Both the position numbers and the translations under genes were made by a program. Below the pieces are notes generated by a model. The model was not told where the DNA came from and ran no database searches. It saw nothing but the letters and a program-made list of their open reading frames with translations. Positions 53,121 through 61,894 of a stretch of DNA of 64,000 nucleotides are shown piece by piece; the stretch's first letter is position 1; each line of letters opens with the position of its first letter. The stretch is from Candidatus Helarchaeota archaeon (GTDB lineage: Archaea; Asgardarchaeota; Lokiarchaeia; Helarchaeales; RDOG01), in NCBI GenBank assembly GCA_019058315.1, contig JAHPZH010000002.1, forward strand, positions 1-64,000, written 5' to 3'.

Positions 53121-53726
53121 ATGGGTTGGCAGAATTTGTCTGAAGAAGAAAAAGAAGATAAAGAAAAGATGCCTTTCAAAGTCATTTCATCTGACACATC
53201 TATTAAGGTCCCTGATGAATTAAAGGAAGAAAAGGAGGCAGTTAAGGAATTATTAGATATTTTGAAACCAAAAGTCACAGCACCAAAACCTATCTCCTCT
53301 AGACCTATATCTCTTGGTCCTAAAAAAGTTAAACCTATATTTCCAGCTACTCAAAAAATTAAACCAGCTCAAATTACAACACCACAAAAACCATCAACTT
53401 TAGATAAAGAATCTGATATAGTAACAGAAGAACTCGTAGGAGAAGATGTTTCTGAAGATTTATTAAAAATGAGTTCTATACTAAAGGAAATTAAGGAAGA
53501 AGAAATTGCTAACAGAGTTGAGGAACAAAAAGCTTTAGAGATTCCCGATGAAAGACAAATTATTGGAATTCAAATTGAATGCCCAAATTGTGGTAGAAAT
53601 ATATTATTAGACAGAACTGAATTCCTCAAATATGGTTATTCGGATTATTGTCCCCATTGTAATCTTATGGTTCTCCCAAATGTCCTCCCTGAAGATTATG
53701 AGCCACCCGAAGCTCCTCCAGAGTAA
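53121..53726 (+). CDS. Proline-rich protein with C-terminal zinc ribbon
   Basis: A 201-residue protein. Residues ~1-135 are low-complexity, rich in K, E and P (KPKVTAPKPISSRPISLGPKK; TTPQKPSTLDKES), probably disordered. Residues ~150-185 form a zinc ribbon: IECPNCGRNILLD and YCPHCNLMVLP (two CxxC about 27 residues apart). The tail is acidic (EDYEPPEAPPE). This layout suits a flexible adaptor in transcription or translation. No family recognised; transcribed alone, divergent from queA. Confidence 0.6.
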   Translation: MGWQNLSEEEKEDKEKMPFKVISSDTSIKVPDELKEEKEAVKELLDILKPKVTAPKPISSRPISLGPKKVKPIFPATQKIKPAQITTPQKPSTLDKESDIVTEELVGEDVSEDLLKMSSILKEIKEEEIANRVEEQKALEIPDERQIIGIQIECPNCGRNILLDRTEFLKYGYSDYCPHCNLMVLPNVLPEDYEPPEAPPE

Positions 53727-53828
53727 GATATTGTTAAAGATTCTTTATTTTTTGAATTCTTTTATTTATTTTCATATCTATTAACTGTTGAATATTGTTC
53801 TACTTATTGTTATTAAAAGGAGATTGAA

Positions 53829-54794
53829 TTGTTAGAGAAAAAGAAAAAATTTATAGGTTGTATAGTTGGTACTGGAGTAGGAGATGCCTTGGGAGAGCCT
53901 GTAGAAGGATGTACTAGAATATATCTTGAAAATTACAATGTCAATATACCTAAACTTTATCTTGGAAGATATACTGATGATACTCAATTAACTATTGCGA
54001 TTGCTGAATCGTTAATTCGTGCGAAGGGGTATGATCCGGATGTTTTATCAAAAAGATTTATTGAATGGTTAGATGAGCCTCCAATTGGACCTGGAAGGGG
54101 ATGCTTAACATCTATTTATGGATTAAAAAATGGAGTTCATTGGTCTGAATCAGGTTCTGATTCTGGGGCAAATGGTTGTGCGATGAGGGTCTCCCCAATA
54201 GGATTATTTTATCATAATGATATTGAAATGCTAATTAAAGCCGCAAAAGAATCTAGCCTTATAACTCATCGCCATTGGGCAGCTATTTGCTCAGGTATTG
54301 TTGTGGCTAGGGCTGTGGCTTATTTAGTAAGCAATGATGTTCTTGATATAGATGATATGATTAATACTGTAGCTGATTCGATTAATCAGGACGAATATAA
54401 AGAATTTCATAAAAATTTATTAAAATTAAAAGATTATTTAGAACTACCATATAAGGAAGCTTTAATGGAATTAGGCCTAATAGGTGTTCAACCTCCATTT
54501 TTTGATCAAAGAATGGTCGGAATTGGTATTATTCATCCTTATGCTATGTCAACTGTTTTATCTGCATTGTTTTGTTTTCTCAAAACTCCTGATGATTTTA
54601 AAAAATCAGTTTTAGAAGCTGTTACTGGTGGCGGAGATACGGATACGGTGGGAGCTATTTGTGGAGCGTTTAGTGGAACATGGAATGGAATTGATAATAT
54701 TCCTCAAATTTGGGTAGATGGGTTAATCGATATCAAAAAAATTGTTTCCGTAGGAGAAAAAATTTGGGAAACTTTCCTTGAATGTCAAATATAA
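53829..54794 (+). CDS. ADP-ribosylglycohydrolase (DraG/ARH family)
   Basis: A 321-residue enzyme that removes ADP-ribose from proteins or other acceptors. The two Mg-binding motifs are complete: the first in GRYTDDTQLTIAIAE, the second in VTGGGDTDTVGAICGAFSG. The N-terminal FIGCIVGTGVGDALGEPVEG is the family start. The start is a TTG at 53829 with AAGGAG upstream. No ADP-ribosyltransferase is adjacent, so the target is unknown. Cytoplasmic. Confidence 0.93.
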   Translation: MLEKKKKFIGCIVGTGVGDALGEPVEGCTRIYLENYNVNIPKLYLGRYTDDTQLTIAIAESLIRAKGYDPDVLSKRFIEWLDEPPIGPGRGCLTSIYGLKNGVHWSESGSDSGANGCAMRVSPIGLFYHNDIEMLIKAAKESSLITHRHWAAICSGIVVARAVAYLVSNDVLDIDDMINTVADSINQDEYKEFHKNLLKLKDYLELPYKEALMELGLIGVQPPFFDQRMVGIGIIHPYAMSTVLSALFCFLKTPDDFKKSVLEAVTGGGDTDTVGAICGAFSGTWNGIDNIPQIWVDGLIDIKKIVSVGEKIWETFLECQI

Positions 54795-54808
54795 ATTTTA
54801 TTAATCTT

Positions 54809-55351
54809 TTATAGCTTTTCTATTTTTAACTTTGAAGTATCTTCTAGAATTATCGCACTATTCCCTGTAGGATCTTCCAAAATCAAAGTAAAAGCTAATT
54901 TCCCATCTTTAGCTTTTTCTAATTCCCTTTTTAATTCCTCTATTTTACTTAAAGTCTCATCATCTTGCGGATTTTTTTCTAGTCCTAATAATATATCATT
55001 TATTCGTAATAGTATACCTTCAATATTCGTTATATATCCTTCTGATTCCACACCTGGTTCAATAACTGTACCGAATTCAGGAATTTTTATCGTACATGCT
55101 CCACTCCTAACTACCTTAATTTTTAAATCCTTTTCCTCATTAACCTTTAAAATATATTTCTTTGGTTCCTTTTCATAAACGCTAAACAAGTCATTTTTTT
55201 TATAACCACAATTTTGACAAATTAGAGTTAAAATAATAACCTCACCAAAATATGGAATATCTTGGGTTTTATAATGGGTTTGGATTTGTGATTTACAAAT
55301 TGGACAATCTATTTTATTAAAAAAAACGTCGATATTTTTGTTTATATCCAT
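54809..55351 (-). CDS. ZPR1-type zinc-finger protein
   Basis: A 180-residue protein with one ZPR1 module. C16-x2-C19 and C45-x2-C48 form the zinc finger (DCPICKSQ; LICQNCGYKK); the DIPYFGEVIILTL segment between them is a ZPR1 hallmark. The rest (ACTIKIPEFGTVIEPGVESEGYIT, FTLILEDPTGNSAI) is the ZPR1 beta domain. In eukaryotes ZPR1 binds elongation factor eEF1A and helps it fold; archaeal single-module versions are known. Two inverted-repeat boxes lie directly upstream (55414-55458). Convergent with the ADP-ribosylglycohydrolase gene. Confidence 0.9.
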   Translation of the reverse strand: MDINKNIDVFFNKIDCPICKSQIQTHYKTQDIPYFGEVIILTLICQNCGYKKNDLFSVYEKEPKKYILKVNEEKDLKIKVVRSGACTIKIPEFGTVIEPGVESEGYITNIEGILLRINDILLGLEKNPQDDETLSKIEELKRELEKAKDGKLAFTLILEDPTGNSAIILEDTSKLKIEKL

Positions 55352-55413
55352 AAGAATTTATCTCTCTCATTACTTAAAAACTATTATTTATAAATTAAGA
55401 TTTAAGAAAATAA

Positions 55414-55458
55414 TTGCATATTTGCAATATTTTTGCTGAAATATTTGCATATTTGCAA
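55414..55458. promoter_or_regulatory. Two operator-like inverted repeats upstream of ZPR1 gene
   Basis: The 14-mer TTGCATATTTGCAA, itself an inverted repeat (TTGCA-tatt-TGCAA), occurs twice, at 55414-55427 and 55445-55458. The copies are 31 bp apart, about three DNA turns, so two dimers could bind on the same face. They lie 60-110 nt before the ZPR1 gene start (minus strand), where a promoter should be. No matching regulator gene is identified. Confidence 0.45.
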
Positions 55459-55544
55459 TTTTACACAAATATAATTTCTCTCTATTAAATAACAACTTAA
55501 ATAAAACTCTATATCATTAGAATTTAATAAAATCTTTTCTGAAG

Positions 55545-55649
55545 ATGATTATATTGGCTGATAAAATAAAAAATCCATATATTGAAAAAGGGATAATACA
55601 GCTTTTTCAGAACTTAGTCAAAATTGTTACCCAACTTTACAAAAAATAA
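55545..55649 (+). CDS. Possible small protein (34 aa)
   Basis: An ATG-to-TAA frame of 34 codons in the otherwise empty stretch 55352-55698, starting MIILADKIKNPYIEKGIIQL and ending LVKIVTQLYKK. No ribosome site or TATA element is obvious and AT-rich DNA gives such frames by chance. The rest of the stretch holds only the operator-like repeats. Confidence 0.2.
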   Translation: MIILADKIKNPYIEKGIIQLFQNLVKIVTQLYKK

Positions 55650-55698
55650 ACTTCTTTTTAATTTTTAAATAACAAATAAAAAAAAATAAGAAATAGAT

Positions 55699-56073
55699 TT
55701 ATTCTTCAGCAGCAGCAACAAAAGCCAAAATGCCTCCAACGACCAAAAGACCAACAGCACCGTACATTAAGTACATTGCATCAATACCTAAAAATTTCGG
55801 AGAAGTAATTGCCTCTAATGCAGTAAGCCATAGGAATTCTGTATACATTTGACTAATAAATTGATATACTTCGGGATCAGTTATTGGATTTATAATTATT
55901 TCTTTAGTTACGGCGGGTATACCAACTAATAACTGAAAACCAAGGTTTGCTATAAAACCAAAATCATATAATACTGTTGTATGTGGTCCGAGTATAAACA
56001 TCCAAAGTGAAATAACTCCTGCCGCTCCTAAAAGAGTAAATATACCTCCAACAATACCAGCAGACTTAGCCAT
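55699..56073 (-). CDS. Small two-span membrane protein (paralogue A)
   Basis: A 124-residue membrane protein with an N-terminal helix (KSAGIVGGIFTLLGAAGVISLWMFIL), an extracytoplasmic middle of ~65 residues and a C-terminal helix (MYLMYGAVGLLVVGGILAFVAA) ending in EE. The neighbouring gene at 56226 has the same plan and end motifs, so they are tandem paralogues. A clear AGGAGG lies upstream of the ATG. No known family; the short cytoplasmic ends and long loop suggest a surface structural protein. Confidence 0.65.
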   Translation of the reverse strand: MAKSAGIVGGIFTLLGAAGVISLWMFILGPHTTVLYDFGFIANLGFQLLVGIPAVTKEIIINPITDPEVYQFISQMYTEFLWLTALEAITSPKFLGIDAMYLMYGAVGLLVVGGILAFVAAAEE

Positions 56074-56225
56074 TATAGTATCCTCCTATTTTATCCAATA
56101 TTATTTAATTTTTTTTTTAAATATAAAAATAATTACGTTAAATAATTAATATAAATGTTATTTCAATTCACTAAAATTTTATAGAGAATTTTAAAAAAAA
56201 AATTTGGAAAATTGAGGATAGAGAA

Positions 56226-56615
56226 TTAATCTTCTCCAGCGCCAGCAATTGCCAGAATTCCACCAAATGCGCCCATGCCCACTAAGATAAATACACAAAT
56301 CATTATTGGAAGAGATAATACTCCCCAAAAATTGACATTTACAACAGGAGCGGTTTTCAAAATAGCATCTATTAAAAGAAAATCTCCTAGGGTAACATTA
56401 CCTGGTTCGAGGATAACTTCACCCCATGGTAACAGAGTTTCCGAGCTTTGAGTTATATTTAATTGCGTATCCAAATACCATAATGAAAGAGTTCCGTTTG
56501 CAGAGGCATAATTTTGATTAGCAGGCATAATAACGAACCATTGAAGAGCAAAAAATCCAGAAGCACATAATAGAACTAAAATACCACCAAATATGCCCGC
56601 AGCTTTTTTACCCAT
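56226..56615 (-). CDS. Small two-span membrane protein (paralogue B)
   Basis: A 129-residue membrane protein that parallels the gene at 55699: N-terminal helix KKAAGIFGGILVLLCASGFFALQWFVI, an outer loop of ~65 residues with several N-x-[ST] sites (NGT, NIT, NVT) that could be glycosylated, and a C-terminal helix ICVFILVGMGAFGGILAIAGA ending in ED. The pair is separated by ~150 nt and transcribed in the same direction. Family and function unknown. Confidence 0.65.
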   Translation of the reverse strand: MGKKAAGIFGGILVLLCASGFFALQWFVIMPANQNYASANGTLSLWYLDTQLNITQSSETLLPWGEVILEPGNVTLGDFLLIDAILKTAPVVNVNFWGVLSLPIMICVFILVGMGAFGGILAIAGAGED

Positions 56616-57009
56616 CGGTATAACTCCATAATTTATACATCATTATAGAAATTTTGATAAAATTTTTTTTTCATTAATTTATCTAATAAAAGTAAAGTTG
56701 TTTATCGAATAAAAACCTTTTTTTATTATTTTGGCTAATTCTGAATATATTTTTTAATTAACAAAGAAATTAAAGGGATCTTTAACAAATTAGACTAAAA
56801 ATTTTTATTAATAGGTGGACTCAGACAAATGCCTTATCTTCATCTTAATAATCAGAAGCAAAAATCTTCATTGTCCAATAATTAAAATTGATTTCGAATT
56901 TAAAATTATTTTCCAATATCTTTCTTTTTTAAACTGAGTTTTTTAATTATACCTGTAACTATTTTGGTAATAAAAGAAAATTGAATGATGTAAAAAAGGA
57001 TAGAATTTA
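56616..57009. other. Gene-free spacer
   Basis: About 390 nt between the divergent membrane-protein and HAD-phosphatase genes. I see only very short frames (18 codons from an ATG near 56829) and no recognisable RNA gene or repeat. Confidence 0.5.
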
Positions 57010-57669
57010 ATGAAATATGAAACAATTATTTTAGATTTTGATGGCACTATTGTTGATACAAGAGATAGTATTGTATATACAGTCAAAGAAACATTAAATA
57101 AATTTGGAATCTCATCATTTAATGAAACCAAAGTTCAAAATTTGATAGGGCTTCCATTAAAAACGACTTTTAAAGAATTAGCAAGATTAAACGATAAACA
57201 AGTAGATAATGCAATTAGAGAATATCGGTTATTATATAATAGAATTTCATTTAATAAGATACATTTATTTCCTAATGTTAAAAGCACATTGATAAGATTA
57301 TTTAAAATTGGCATTAAATTAGCAATTGCTTCAAATAGAGGAAAAAAAGTTTTAACTAAACTTTTAAATCATTTAGGTATAACTGATTTATTTTTATTTA
57401 TAGTAGGAGAACAAGATGTTGATAATAAAAAACCTGCTCCAGATGCTGTTAATCTTATAATTAAAAAATTAAAATCTACTAGTGAAAAAACTTTAGTCGT
57501 AGGAGATACCGTTTTTGATATTGAAATGGGAAATAGAGCTGAATGTGACACATGTGCAGTAACTTACGGTTATCATGGAATTGAAAAATTAAAATCTGCA
57601 TCTCCAAAATACATAATTGATAATTTCTCTCAATTATTGAATATAATATTAAAGAAAGACAAAAAATAG
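57010..57669 (+). CDS. HAD-superfamily phosphatase (phosphoglycolate phosphatase-like)
   Basis: A 219-residue haloacid-dehalogenase hydrolase. Motif I is LD9-FD11-GT, with Asp9 as nucleophile; motif II SNRGKK (Ser in IAIASNRG), motif III lysine in KKPAPDAVN, and motif IV VVGDTVFDIEMG. A helical cap lies at ~20-85, as in phosphoglycolate phosphatases and pyrophosphatases (Gph/PpaX type). Substrate cannot be set from sequence. Cytoplasmic, transcribed alone. Confidence 0.93.
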   Translation: MKYETIILDFDGTIVDTRDSIVYTVKETLNKFGISSFNETKVQNLIGLPLKTTFKELARLNDKQVDNAIREYRLLYNRISFNKIHLFPNVKSTLIRLFKIGIKLAIASNRGKKVLTKLLNHLGITDLFLFIVGEQDVDNKKPAPDAVNLIIKKLKSTSEKTLVVGDTVFDIEMGNRAECDTCAVTYGYHGIEKLKSASPKYIIDNFSQLLNIILKKDKK

Positions 57670-57723
57670 TAATTTATTGGTTATAAAATAAAAAGCAGTA
57701 AAAAACAATTTAAATTTTTAAAT

Positions 57724-58626
57724 TTAAGTTAATCTAATCAAAGTTGTTGAACATTTAGGACACATATAGTTTCCATCGGTAGCTATGGTGTAATATTTAT
57801 TACAAGTTTGACATAAGAATACAAAACCCTGTACTTCAGATGGCGCAGTTACATGTAGTTGTTTGGATATATATGCAATTTGATCTTCGCACCAACGAGC
57901 TCCATCTTGAAAATTGGCTTTTTTAGCATAATCTAGTGCTTGTTTAAGACAATCTAATGCTTCTTTTTTGTTATCTGCTTGGAAAAATGCGGTAGCTTGA
58001 TTTGCTAAAGTGTTATACTTTTTATATGCATCTTCATTATTTGTCTGAGGTTGTGCAACTTCAACTTCAGTTTCCTTGATAGAATTAACGTAATTTGGGT
58101 CTAATACCATACGAACAAGGTTTTCAAAGATATTATTTACCATTTTTCCCGATTTTGCGCTCGATTCAAAATAGAAAGTATTATATTTTTTAGCGAGTTC
58201 TCTGCCCTCTTCTGCCGTAACTTGAATATCTGGTAGGTCAACCTTGTTTCCAACAAGAATCAATGGAATTGTTCCGCGATTATCGTAGACTTCTTTGAAC
58301 CATTTTCCAATACCAGTAAAAGTTTGACGGTTTGTCTTATCAAAAACAATAAGACCACAAACACTGCCTTTATAATAAAGTGGACGAACATAACTGAATT
58401 GTTCTTGCCCTCCAGTATCCCAGATCTGAAGTTTTATGGAAGTATTGTCTATATGCATCATTTTTACGCTGAAATCCACCCCAATTGTCATTTTATAATC
58501 ATCCTTAAACTTTCCTTCTGTAAAGCGTACGGATAATGCTGTTTTCCCTACACCTCCGTCTCCGACCACTATACATTTTAAGAGATAATCGTATTTATCT
58601 TGACTCAAGGCAGTTAACCGTCCCAA
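57724..58626 (-). CDS. Rab-like GTPase with TPR-like and zinc-ribbon C-terminus
   Basis: A 300-residue protein. Residues ~12-175 are a full Rab/Ras-type GTPase: P-loop G22-DGGVGK28-T29, switch I T47 (MTIGVDFSVK), switch II W69-DTGGQE75, NKVD 127-130, SAK 156-158. After a linker of ~25 residues, 200-256 form a TPR-like helix pair (AYKKYNTLANQATAFFQADN, KKEALDCLKQALDYAKKANF). Residues 272-292 are a zinc ribbon (C272, C275, C289, C292). There is no prenylation motif, so membrane binding, if any, uses other means. Asgard genomes have many small GTPases, but this C-terminal combination is not familiar to me. Confidence 0.87.
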   Translation of the reverse strand: MGRLTALSQDKYDYLLKCIVVGDGGVGKTALSVRFTEGKFKDDYKMTIGVDFSVKMMHIDNTSIKLQIWDTGGQEQFSYVRPLYYKGSVCGLIVFDKTNRQTFTGIGKWFKEVYDNRGTIPLILVGNKVDLPDIQVTAEEGRELAKKYNTFYFESSAKSGKMVNNIFENLVRMVLDPNYVNSIKETEVEVAQPQTNNEDAYKKYNTLANQATAFFQADNKKEALDCLKQALDYAKKANFQDGARWCEDQIAYISKQLHVTAPSEVQGFVFLCQTCNKYYTIATDGNYMCPKCSTTLIRLT

Positions 58627-58883
58627 TTAACTCTATTGTGTTAATTAAAAGACTTAAAAACTGAATAGACTTAGTTTAAATGTCTATATTAAATTTATCT
58701 TACCATTAATTTATAATAATACTTTCGCAAACTTTAATCTAAAATATAAGATTATTTCGCAATTTTTTAATTATAGGATAATAAAACAACATTTCATTGA
58801 ATATAAATTATTGCTTACACCTTAAAAAAAAACCAAACAGATTAAAACTATCCCAAAAAAAAGTTTAAGGAAAGTGTATTTAA

Positions 58884-60506
58884 TTGGAGAATCTATTAAT
58901 AAAAAATGGTCATATTATTGATGGAACGGGGAATCCATGGTTTAAGGCAGATATTTTAATTGAAAACCAAAAAATTAGCCAAATTTCAACCGAAATATCA
59001 GAACATGCTGATAAAATAATCGATGCAAAAGGATTAATTGTATGTCCGGGATTCATTGATATTCACACACACTCTGATGCATCTCTCATGGTCTCAAATG
59101 GAGAAAATGTTTTAACACAAGGAGTTACAACCCATGTAATAGGTAATTGTGGGTTTTCTTTAACTCCAGCTGATATAAAAAAAGTAAAAGAGTTTAAATT
59201 AGAAGAAAGACTTAGCGCTCTAACTGGTGTTAGGGGTGAGCTCAGGTTTGAGAGACTTGATCAATATCTCGACGAATTTCAAGAAATAGGTATTGCTATT
59301 AATGCAGTTCCCTTAACAGGTCATTCAACAATTCGATTAAGCGTTTTAGGACTGGAAACTCGAGCTCCAAGTGATTCTGAATTAAGAAATATGAAAAATC
59401 TATTAGTATCTGAATTAAAACTGGGATCATTTGGAATGAGCACGGGTTTAGATTATCCTCCGGGATCTTTTGCAAAAACTGATGAGATAATTGAGCTATG
59501 TAAGGTAGTTGCAAAATATAATGGGCTTTACTCAACTCATTTTAGGGGTTTATTTGGAGGATTATTGGGTGCTACGAGGGAGACAATTAAAATAGGGGAA
59601 GAGGCAAATTGTAAAGTTGAAATTTCCCATTATAAACCTTTTGGATTTTATCGAGGTAATATTCGTAAAGCAGTTAAAAAAGTAGAGCAAGCTCGGCTCA
59701 GAGGTCTCGATATAACATTCGATGTGTTCCCTCAAGCTTCAAATTCGACCTTTCTTTATGCAATGGCTCCACCATGGATATATATGGGTAAAGGTGAATT
59801 AGATCCTGATGGTGCCCGTGAAAGGTTTAAGAAAACAAAGACTGATGAAGAATTTAGAAAACAAGTATTATTAGAAATGGGGCAGTTGGGATCGAGCTTC
59901 TTAAAGATAAAAAAGCCAGAAGATTGGAATAAGGTAATTATTAGTACACCAGGAGACCCAAGATTCCATGGAAAATCTGCGTATGAAATAGCCCAAGAAC
60001 AAAATTATGATCCTAGGGAAGCAATTATTGATGCCCTTATAAACCATGGAATGAAAGCTTCTGGTGTATTTTTATCCATGACTGAGGAAGATAATCGAGT
60101 GACACTTACTCACCCCCTTGGAATGTATGGTTCAGATGGAATGGTGTTTCCTTTGCAAGATAAAGAACAACGATTTCCTAATCCGTACTGTTTTGGGACT
60201 TTCACTCAAGTGTTAGGCAAATATGTACGGGAAGAAAAATTATTGACATTACAAGAAGCAATTCGTAAAATGACTTCTTTCCCTGCTCAGAAGCTTGGAT
60301 TAAAAGATCGCGGACTTTTACGAGAAGGATTTTGGGCAGATATTACTATATTTGATAAAGATCGAGTTATAGATAAAGCAACGTATAAGAACCCAACCAT
60401 ATTATCTGAAGGCATAGAATATGTATTAATAAATGGAACAATTGCTCTAGAAAAAGGTAAATTTACATATTCTAAATCTGGTATCCCCATAAGAAAACAA
60501 GTTTAA
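58884..60506 (+). CDS. N-acyl-D-amino-acid deacylase (amidohydrolase family)
   Basis: A 540-residue amidohydrolase of the D-aminoacylase type. The metal-binding start G-F-I-D-I-H61-T-H63-S-D65 is clear, followed by GVTTHVIGNCGFS and GLDYPPGSFAKTDEI, both characteristic of this family. The C-terminal TSFPAQKLGLKDRGLLREGFWADITIFD closes the beta domain. It hydrolyses N-acyl-D-amino acids to fatty acid or acetate and D-amino acids. The start is a TTG at 58884. It is the first of several plus-strand genes. Confidence 0.92.
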   Translation: MENLLIKNGHIIDGTGNPWFKADILIENQKISQISTEISEHADKIIDAKGLIVCPGFIDIHTHSDASLMVSNGENVLTQGVTTHVIGNCGFSLTPADIKKVKEFKLEERLSALTGVRGELRFERLDQYLDEFQEIGIAINAVPLTGHSTIRLSVLGLETRAPSDSELRNMKNLLVSELKLGSFGMSTGLDYPPGSFAKTDEIIELCKVVAKYNGLYSTHFRGLFGGLLGATRETIKIGEEANCKVEISHYKPFGFYRGNIRKAVKKVEQARLRGLDITFDVFPQASNSTFLYAMAPPWIYMGKGELDPDGARERFKKTKTDEEFRKQVLLEMGQLGSSFLKIKKPEDWNKVIISTPGDPRFHGKSAYEIAQEQNYDPREAIIDALINHGMKASGVFLSMTEEDNRVTLTHPLGMYGSDGMVFPLQDKEQRFPNPYCFGTFTQVLGKYVREEKLLTLQEAIRKMTSFPAQKLGLKDRGLLREGFWADITIFDKDRVIDKATYKNPTILSEGIEYVLINGTIALEKGKFTYSKSGIPIRKQV

Positions 60507-60633
60507 ACACTTTTCTTTCTATTTTTTTAACTAATAAAAAATTACGATTATTTTAATGTTTAAAAAATATTTGTTATTTAATTAAGATAATTGATTAAAA
60601 TTTTAAAAAATTGAAAAATAAAAGTGATTAATT

Positions 60634-61758
60634 ATGTCTGAATCTGATTATTATGAAATTGTTAGACAGAAACTGGATATTGGACATATAAAACATCCTA
60701 AACATGAAAATTTTTATGAATTAATGAAAGTTTTTTGGGATAAAAATGATATAAAACTTCTCTCCCATTTCCCAAATGCAGGAGAAGTTATTTCTTTAAA
60801 CGAACTGGTTGAAAAGTCAGGAATGCCAAAAGACGAAGTGAAAAAAATATTAAAAAAGGTAGTAAATAAAAGAACTGTTGCAAAAATTGGCCCTAAATAC
60901 GGTTTAGCACCACTTCTACCTGGTGTGTTCGAAGCTTATTATATTGCACAACAAGATACCGAAGAAAATCTAAAAAAAGCGGCTAAATTATATAGATTTT
61001 TCTTTACAAACCCGACTACTGAAACAACCGAGAGAGATTATCAACTTTTTAGTCCTATACTTCCATATGAAGCAAAAGAAAAATTGATTGAAATTGACAA
61101 AAAAGTCAATACAGAATCACGTGTTCTTCCCTTTGAATTAGTTGAAGAAATGATTAATAAAAATGAACATTTTGCAGTAATACCATGCCAATGTCGTTTA
61201 ATAGCCGAATTAAATGATGAACCTTGTGAAGTTGCCCCTTCTGAAATGGGTTGTTTTCTCACCGGAATGTCTGCACAAGGAGTTGTCGCTCTTGGTTTTG
61301 GAAGAGCATTGACTAAGGAAGAAGCCATCGAATATATTAAAGAAACTGAGAAAAGAGGGCTTGTTCACAACGCCCCGAATGATTCTTCGGATCATTCATT
61401 TATTTGCAATTGTTGTGGTTGCCATTGTGGAGCTCTTATGCCGTTGAAGGAATTTCAGATACAAAACGTAAGACCAAGCAATTTTCGACCTAAGATTGAC
61501 CGCGAAATATGTGTATTATGTCAGACATGTTTAAGGAAGTGTCCAATGAGTGCAATTACTCATGAAGGGGAAAAAGGTGCACCTGATGAAAAAATGATAA
61601 TAAATATTGATATTTGTATCGGTTGTGGGATCTGTGCTGCTAATTGTGCAAAGAATTCAATCACAATGGAAAAGATAGATAATGTGATCCCACCAAAGGA
61701 AAATAAAATTGGCAATACAAGTTTTGATGAAATTTTAGGAAATCTTATAATCCCTTAA
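60634..61758 (+). CDS. Ferredoxin-domain protein with winged-helix N-terminus
   Basis: A 374-residue protein. Residues ~35-85 form a winged-helix-like part (VISLNELVEKSGMPKDEVKKILKKVVNKRTVAKI). A cysteine set near 190-275 (PCQCRLIAE..., EVAPSEMGCFLTG, CNCCGCHCGAL) probably binds a further cluster. Residues ~290-345 carry two ferredoxin motifs: CVLCQTCLRKCP and CIGCGICAANCAKNS. Such multi-cluster proteins with a DNA-binding-like N-terminus recur in anaerobic archaea; the role is unknown, perhaps a redox-sensing regulator or electron carrier. Confidence 0.85.
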   Translation: MSESDYYEIVRQKLDIGHIKHPKHENFYELMKVFWDKNDIKLLSHFPNAGEVISLNELVEKSGMPKDEVKKILKKVVNKRTVAKIGPKYGLAPLLPGVFEAYYIAQQDTEENLKKAAKLYRFFFTNPTTETTERDYQLFSPILPYEAKEKLIEIDKKVNTESRVLPFELVEEMINKNEHFAVIPCQCRLIAELNDEPCEVAPSEMGCFLTGMSAQGVVALGFGRALTKEEAIEYIKETEKRGLVHNAPNDSSDHSFICNCCGCHCGALMPLKEFQIQNVRPSNFRPKIDREICVLCQTCLRKCPMSAITHEGEKGAPDEKMIINIDICIGCGICAANCAKNSITMEKIDNVIPPKENKIGNTSFDEILGNLIIP

Positions 61759-61894
61759 TATTAATTCTTTTTTTTAAGTAAATAGATTAGTGTTATTCTT
61801 CAGATATTATTCTTTTTAATAACTGTAAATCTAAATATTTCTAATATCAAACCAGAGAATAAGAAGAAAGACATTTTTAAAGGAGATAAAGTAA

